A stretch of 64,000 bases of DNA, from contig NZ_BCTX01000006.1 in NCBI RefSeq assembly GCF_001590985.1, forward strand, positions 43,643 through 107,642, in the 5' to 3' direction. The notes under the pieces were generated by a model. That model saw nothing but the letters and a program-made list of their open reading frames with translations. It searched no databases and was not told the origin of the DNA. A program made the translations under genes and the position numbers. The DNA comes from Novosphingobium naphthalenivorans NBRC 102051 (GTDB lineage: Bacteria; Pseudomonadota; Alphaproteobacteria; Sphingomonadales; Sphingomonadaceae). This document shows positions 62,020-64,000 of the stretch, one piece after another. Every line of letters starts with the position of its first letter. Within the stretch, counting starts at the first letter, position 1.

Positions 62020-62823
62020 TCAGGCAACCCCATGGTAAAGATCCCGCGATAAACCGGCTGCAAGACGCGCTGAGTCGTTGAACGGCGGTTTGAGCGTGCC
62101 CCGAAAGTGGCGGGAAACCAGTACTTTCCACAGTTCACCGTTTACCGCGCCGAGACGTTTGGCAACGTCGGCGAAATGATTTGCGCCAAAACGGACGTGG
62201 CGAATTTCATCGTCAAGGATTCGTTGAAGGATGCGTGCGCCGCGTTCGTCGCCCGCCGCGCGCACCCGTTCGAGCGTGGCGGGGGTGACGTCAAGACCGC
62301 GCGCCTCCAGCACCATCGGCACCACCGCCAGCCGCGCCGCGACATCGTGGCGCGTCTCGTGCGCGGCGCTCCACAAGCCGGCATGGGCAGGCAAGGCGCC
62401 GTAGTGGCTGCCCAGCCTATGCAGGTGCCGCTCGATCAACGCGAAGTGCATCGCCTCGTCCGCCGCGACGGAGAGGAAATCGCTGACGAAAGCCTCGCCC
62501 ATCTCCGCCCCGAACCGGCCCGCCATGTCGAGCGCGAGATCGATGGCGACGAATTCGATGTGCCCGATCGCGTGCCACAGGGCGATGCGCCCGCGCTCGG
62601 ATCCCGCCTTGCGGCGCCGGGGCATCTGGCCCGGCGGCAGCAGTTCGGGCGCCTCGGGCCGCCCCGGCTGCTCGGGCATGGGCGCATCGAACACGAAAGC
62701 CAGCCGCCCCAGCCGCCAGTCGCGCGCCACCTTGCGCGCAGCCATCACTTTGGCGCGCGGATCGCTTTCGAGCAGCACCGCGCGAATCGCGGCGGAAACG
62801 GAAACGCGATGGGAAGCGGGCAT
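62020..62823 (-). CDS. DUF455 ferritin-like protein
   Basis: The 267-residue helical protein has ferritin-like metal ligands in IGHIEFVAIDLALD, ADEAMHFALIERHL and DDEIRHVRFGANHF. DUF455 proteins are linked to oxidative or tRNA-modification functions of uncertain kind. It lies directly after bcp; the adjacent coordinates 62823/62824 suggest an operon. Confidence 0.9.
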   Translation of the reverse strand: MPASHRVSVSAAIRAVLLESDPRAKVMAARKVARDWRLGRLAFVFDAPMPEQPGRPEAPELLPPGQMPRRRKAGSERGRIALWHAIGHIEFVAIDLALDMAGRFGAEMGEAFVSDFLSVAADEAMHFALIERHLHRLGSHYGALPAHAGLWSAAHETRHDVAARLAVVPMVLEARGLDVTPATLERVRAAGDERGARILQRILDDEIRHVRFGANHFADVAKRLGAVNGELWKVLVSRHFRGTLKPPFNDSARLAAGLSRDLYHGVA

Positions 62824-63294
62824 TCAGAGCGCCTTGGCGGCCTCCAGCACGGCGGCGGCGTGGCCTTTCACTTTCACCTTGTCCCAGACTTGCGCGATCT
62901 TGCCGTCGGGGCCGATCAGGTAGGTGGTGCGGACCATGCCCATGTAGGTGCGGCCGTAGTTCTGCTTCTCGGTCCAGATGCCGAGCGCGTCGGACAATCC
63001 GTTCTCTTCGGCATCGCTCGCGAGCGGGGCCTTGAGATCATGCTTGGCGATGAACTTCTGGTGCATCTTCGCCGGATCCTTGCTGACGCCCAGCAGGGCC
63101 ACGCCGGCCGCATCGAACTCGCCCTTGAGCGCGGAGAAGTCCATGTTCTCGACCGTGCAGCCGGGGGTATTGTCCTTGGGATAGAAGAACACGACGAGCT
63201 TCTGCCCCGCAAAGTCCGATGCCTTCACACTGCCGCCATCGGGCGTTTCCATCGCGATATCGGGGAATGCGTCGCCGGGGGCGGGCTTGCTCAT
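62824..63294 (-). CDS. bcp: Peroxiredoxin (Bcp/PrxQ type)
   Basis: The 156-residue protein has the thioredoxin fold with the peroxidatic Cys in FYPKDNTPGCTVE and ends KVKGHAAAVLEAAKAL. An ATG at 63297 is an alternative; either start overlaps the glnE stop, so expression is coupled. Confidence 0.92.
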   Translation of the reverse strand: MSKPAPGDAFPDIAMETPDGGSVKASDFAGQKLVVFFYPKDNTPGCTVENMDFSALKGEFDAAGVALLGVSKDPAKMHQKFIAKHDLKAPLASDAEENGLSDALGIWTEKQNYGRTYMGMVRTTYLIGPDGKIAQVWDKVKVKGHAAAVLEAAKAL

Positions 63295-64000
63295 CATGTC
63301 GTCTCCAGTGTTTCGCCGAAGGCTTCGTGCCACGCGGCGGCGACTTGCGCGCGCGCGGCCGAGAGCCCGGCTTCAAGGGTGTTCCAGTCCTCATAGCCGC
63401 AGGCGCGCACGAGCGCCATGCAGGCCGCGGCGCAAGGCACTTGCGAATCGGGCGCAAGCAGGCGGGCGGCGACAAGGAAACGGGTGAGCACGTCGTGCGC
63501 TTCGCCCAGCGGCAGCGCCAGTTCGCGAATCGCATCGGCCAGATCGGGCCGGAACCCCTTGCCCTCGCGCAGCTGGATAAAGTGCACGATGAATTCGAGA
63601 TCGACGAGACCGCCCCGTGCCAGCTTGACGTCAAGCGGCCCCTTGGGCGCCTTGTGCTGGGCGATGGTGGCGCGCATGTCCAGCACGTCGGCACGCAGCT
63701 TGTCCTGATCGCGCGGGGCCTTGAGCACCTCGCCGATCACCGCGCACAGCGCCTTGCGCGCCTCCGGCGAGCCATAGAGCGGGCGGGCGCGGCACAGCGC
63801 CATGTGTTCCCAGGTCCAGGCCTGCTCGCGCTGGTAGCGTTCGAAACTGTCGAGGCTCGCGGCGGGCGGCCCCTGCGTGCCCGAGGGGCGCAGCCGGGTA
63901 TCGACTTCGTAGAGCGCGCCTTCGGCCGTCGCCACCGACAGCGCCGAGATCGCGCGCTGCGACAGGCGGTTGTAATAGTGCGTACCGCCCAGCGGACGGC
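63294..64000 (-). CDS. glnE: Glutamine synthetase adenylyltransferase/deadenylase, C-terminal part
   Basis: The frame is open to the window end. It holds the start of the C-terminal nucleotidyltransferase domain with YEVDTRLRPSGTQGP and the GlnE linker (SFERYQREQAWTWEHMALCRARP, LDVKLARGGLVDLEFIVHF). This is the 3' end of glnE; the rest lies beyond 64000. Confidence 0.95.
   Translation of the reverse strand, partial: RPLGGTHYYNRLSQRAISALSVATAEGALYEVDTRLRPSGTQGPPAASLDSFERYQREQAWTWEHMALCRARPLYGSPEARKALCAVIGEVLKAPRDQDKLRADVLDMRATIAQHKAPKGPLDVKLARGGLVDLEFIVHFIQLREGKGFRPDLADAIRELALPLGEAHDVLTRFLVAARLLAPDSQVPCAAACMALVRACGYEDWNTLEAGLSAARAQVAAAWHEAFGETLETT

Overview
The window is GC-rich alphaproteobacterial DNA, most likely from the Sphingomonadales (a Novosphingobium or Sphingobium type). 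The right-hand housekeeping block (mmcB, DUF1289, a DEAD-box helicase, LytS/LytTR signalling, DUF455, bcp, glnE) and the trb-type transfer module suggest this. There is no rRNA gene, so the genus is inference.

Positions 1-47882 look like the right-hand part of an integrative conjugative element (ICE) or integrated conjugative plasmid whose left end and integrase lie outside the window. Its backbone (1-26986) reads: the 3' end of a ParB-like gene; a Toprim protein; DUF2493, DUF736 and small unknown genes; two XRE repressors with their own palindromic operators; DUF2285/DUF6499 genes; an excisionase-like HTH protein; repA-parA-RHH-DUF2840-traF; a second DUF736; a lytic transglycosylase; a relaxase; traG; a CopG-like gene; and trbBCDEJKLFGI plus DUF2274. 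Three iterons and a DnaA box lie inside repA (likely oriV). Nested inverted repeats in front of the relaxase gene look like oriT.

The cargo (26950-45701) is lower in GC and has several blocks. The first is a minus-strand run: LLM oxidoreductase, chrA, multicopper oxidase, MFS transporter, small ORF, LysR regulator. The second is a plus-strand cupin, VOC-phosphatase fusion and secreted protein. The third is a two-component system followed by cytochrome c, a cupredoxin-like protein and MacA/MacB. The last holds a P-type ATPase N-terminal fragment, PAP2, PadR and DoxX. Together they suggest export and redox handling of metals or toxic compounds at the envelope. Three cargo units share a palindrome, TATCG-N5-CGATA, which suggests one regulon.

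The right junction is marked by an IS3-like element with exact ends and a 10-bp target duplication, an intact tRNA-Arg(CCG), and 281 bp further on the 5' half of a second tRNA-Arg(CCG) cut in the anticodon arm. I read the half gene as the disrupted chromosomal attB and the intact gene as a copy carried by the element.

From about 47913 to 64000 is ordinary chromosome. The only oddities there are a single-base frameshift in an M23 peptidase gene and a short tandem repeat. The most novel-looking signals are the two covarying structured leaders in front of DUF2493 and DUF736, the hairpin that buries the trbB ribosome-binding site, a possible +1 frameshift joining DUF6499 to DUF2285, the VOC-phosphatase fusion, and the tRNA replacement at the junction.
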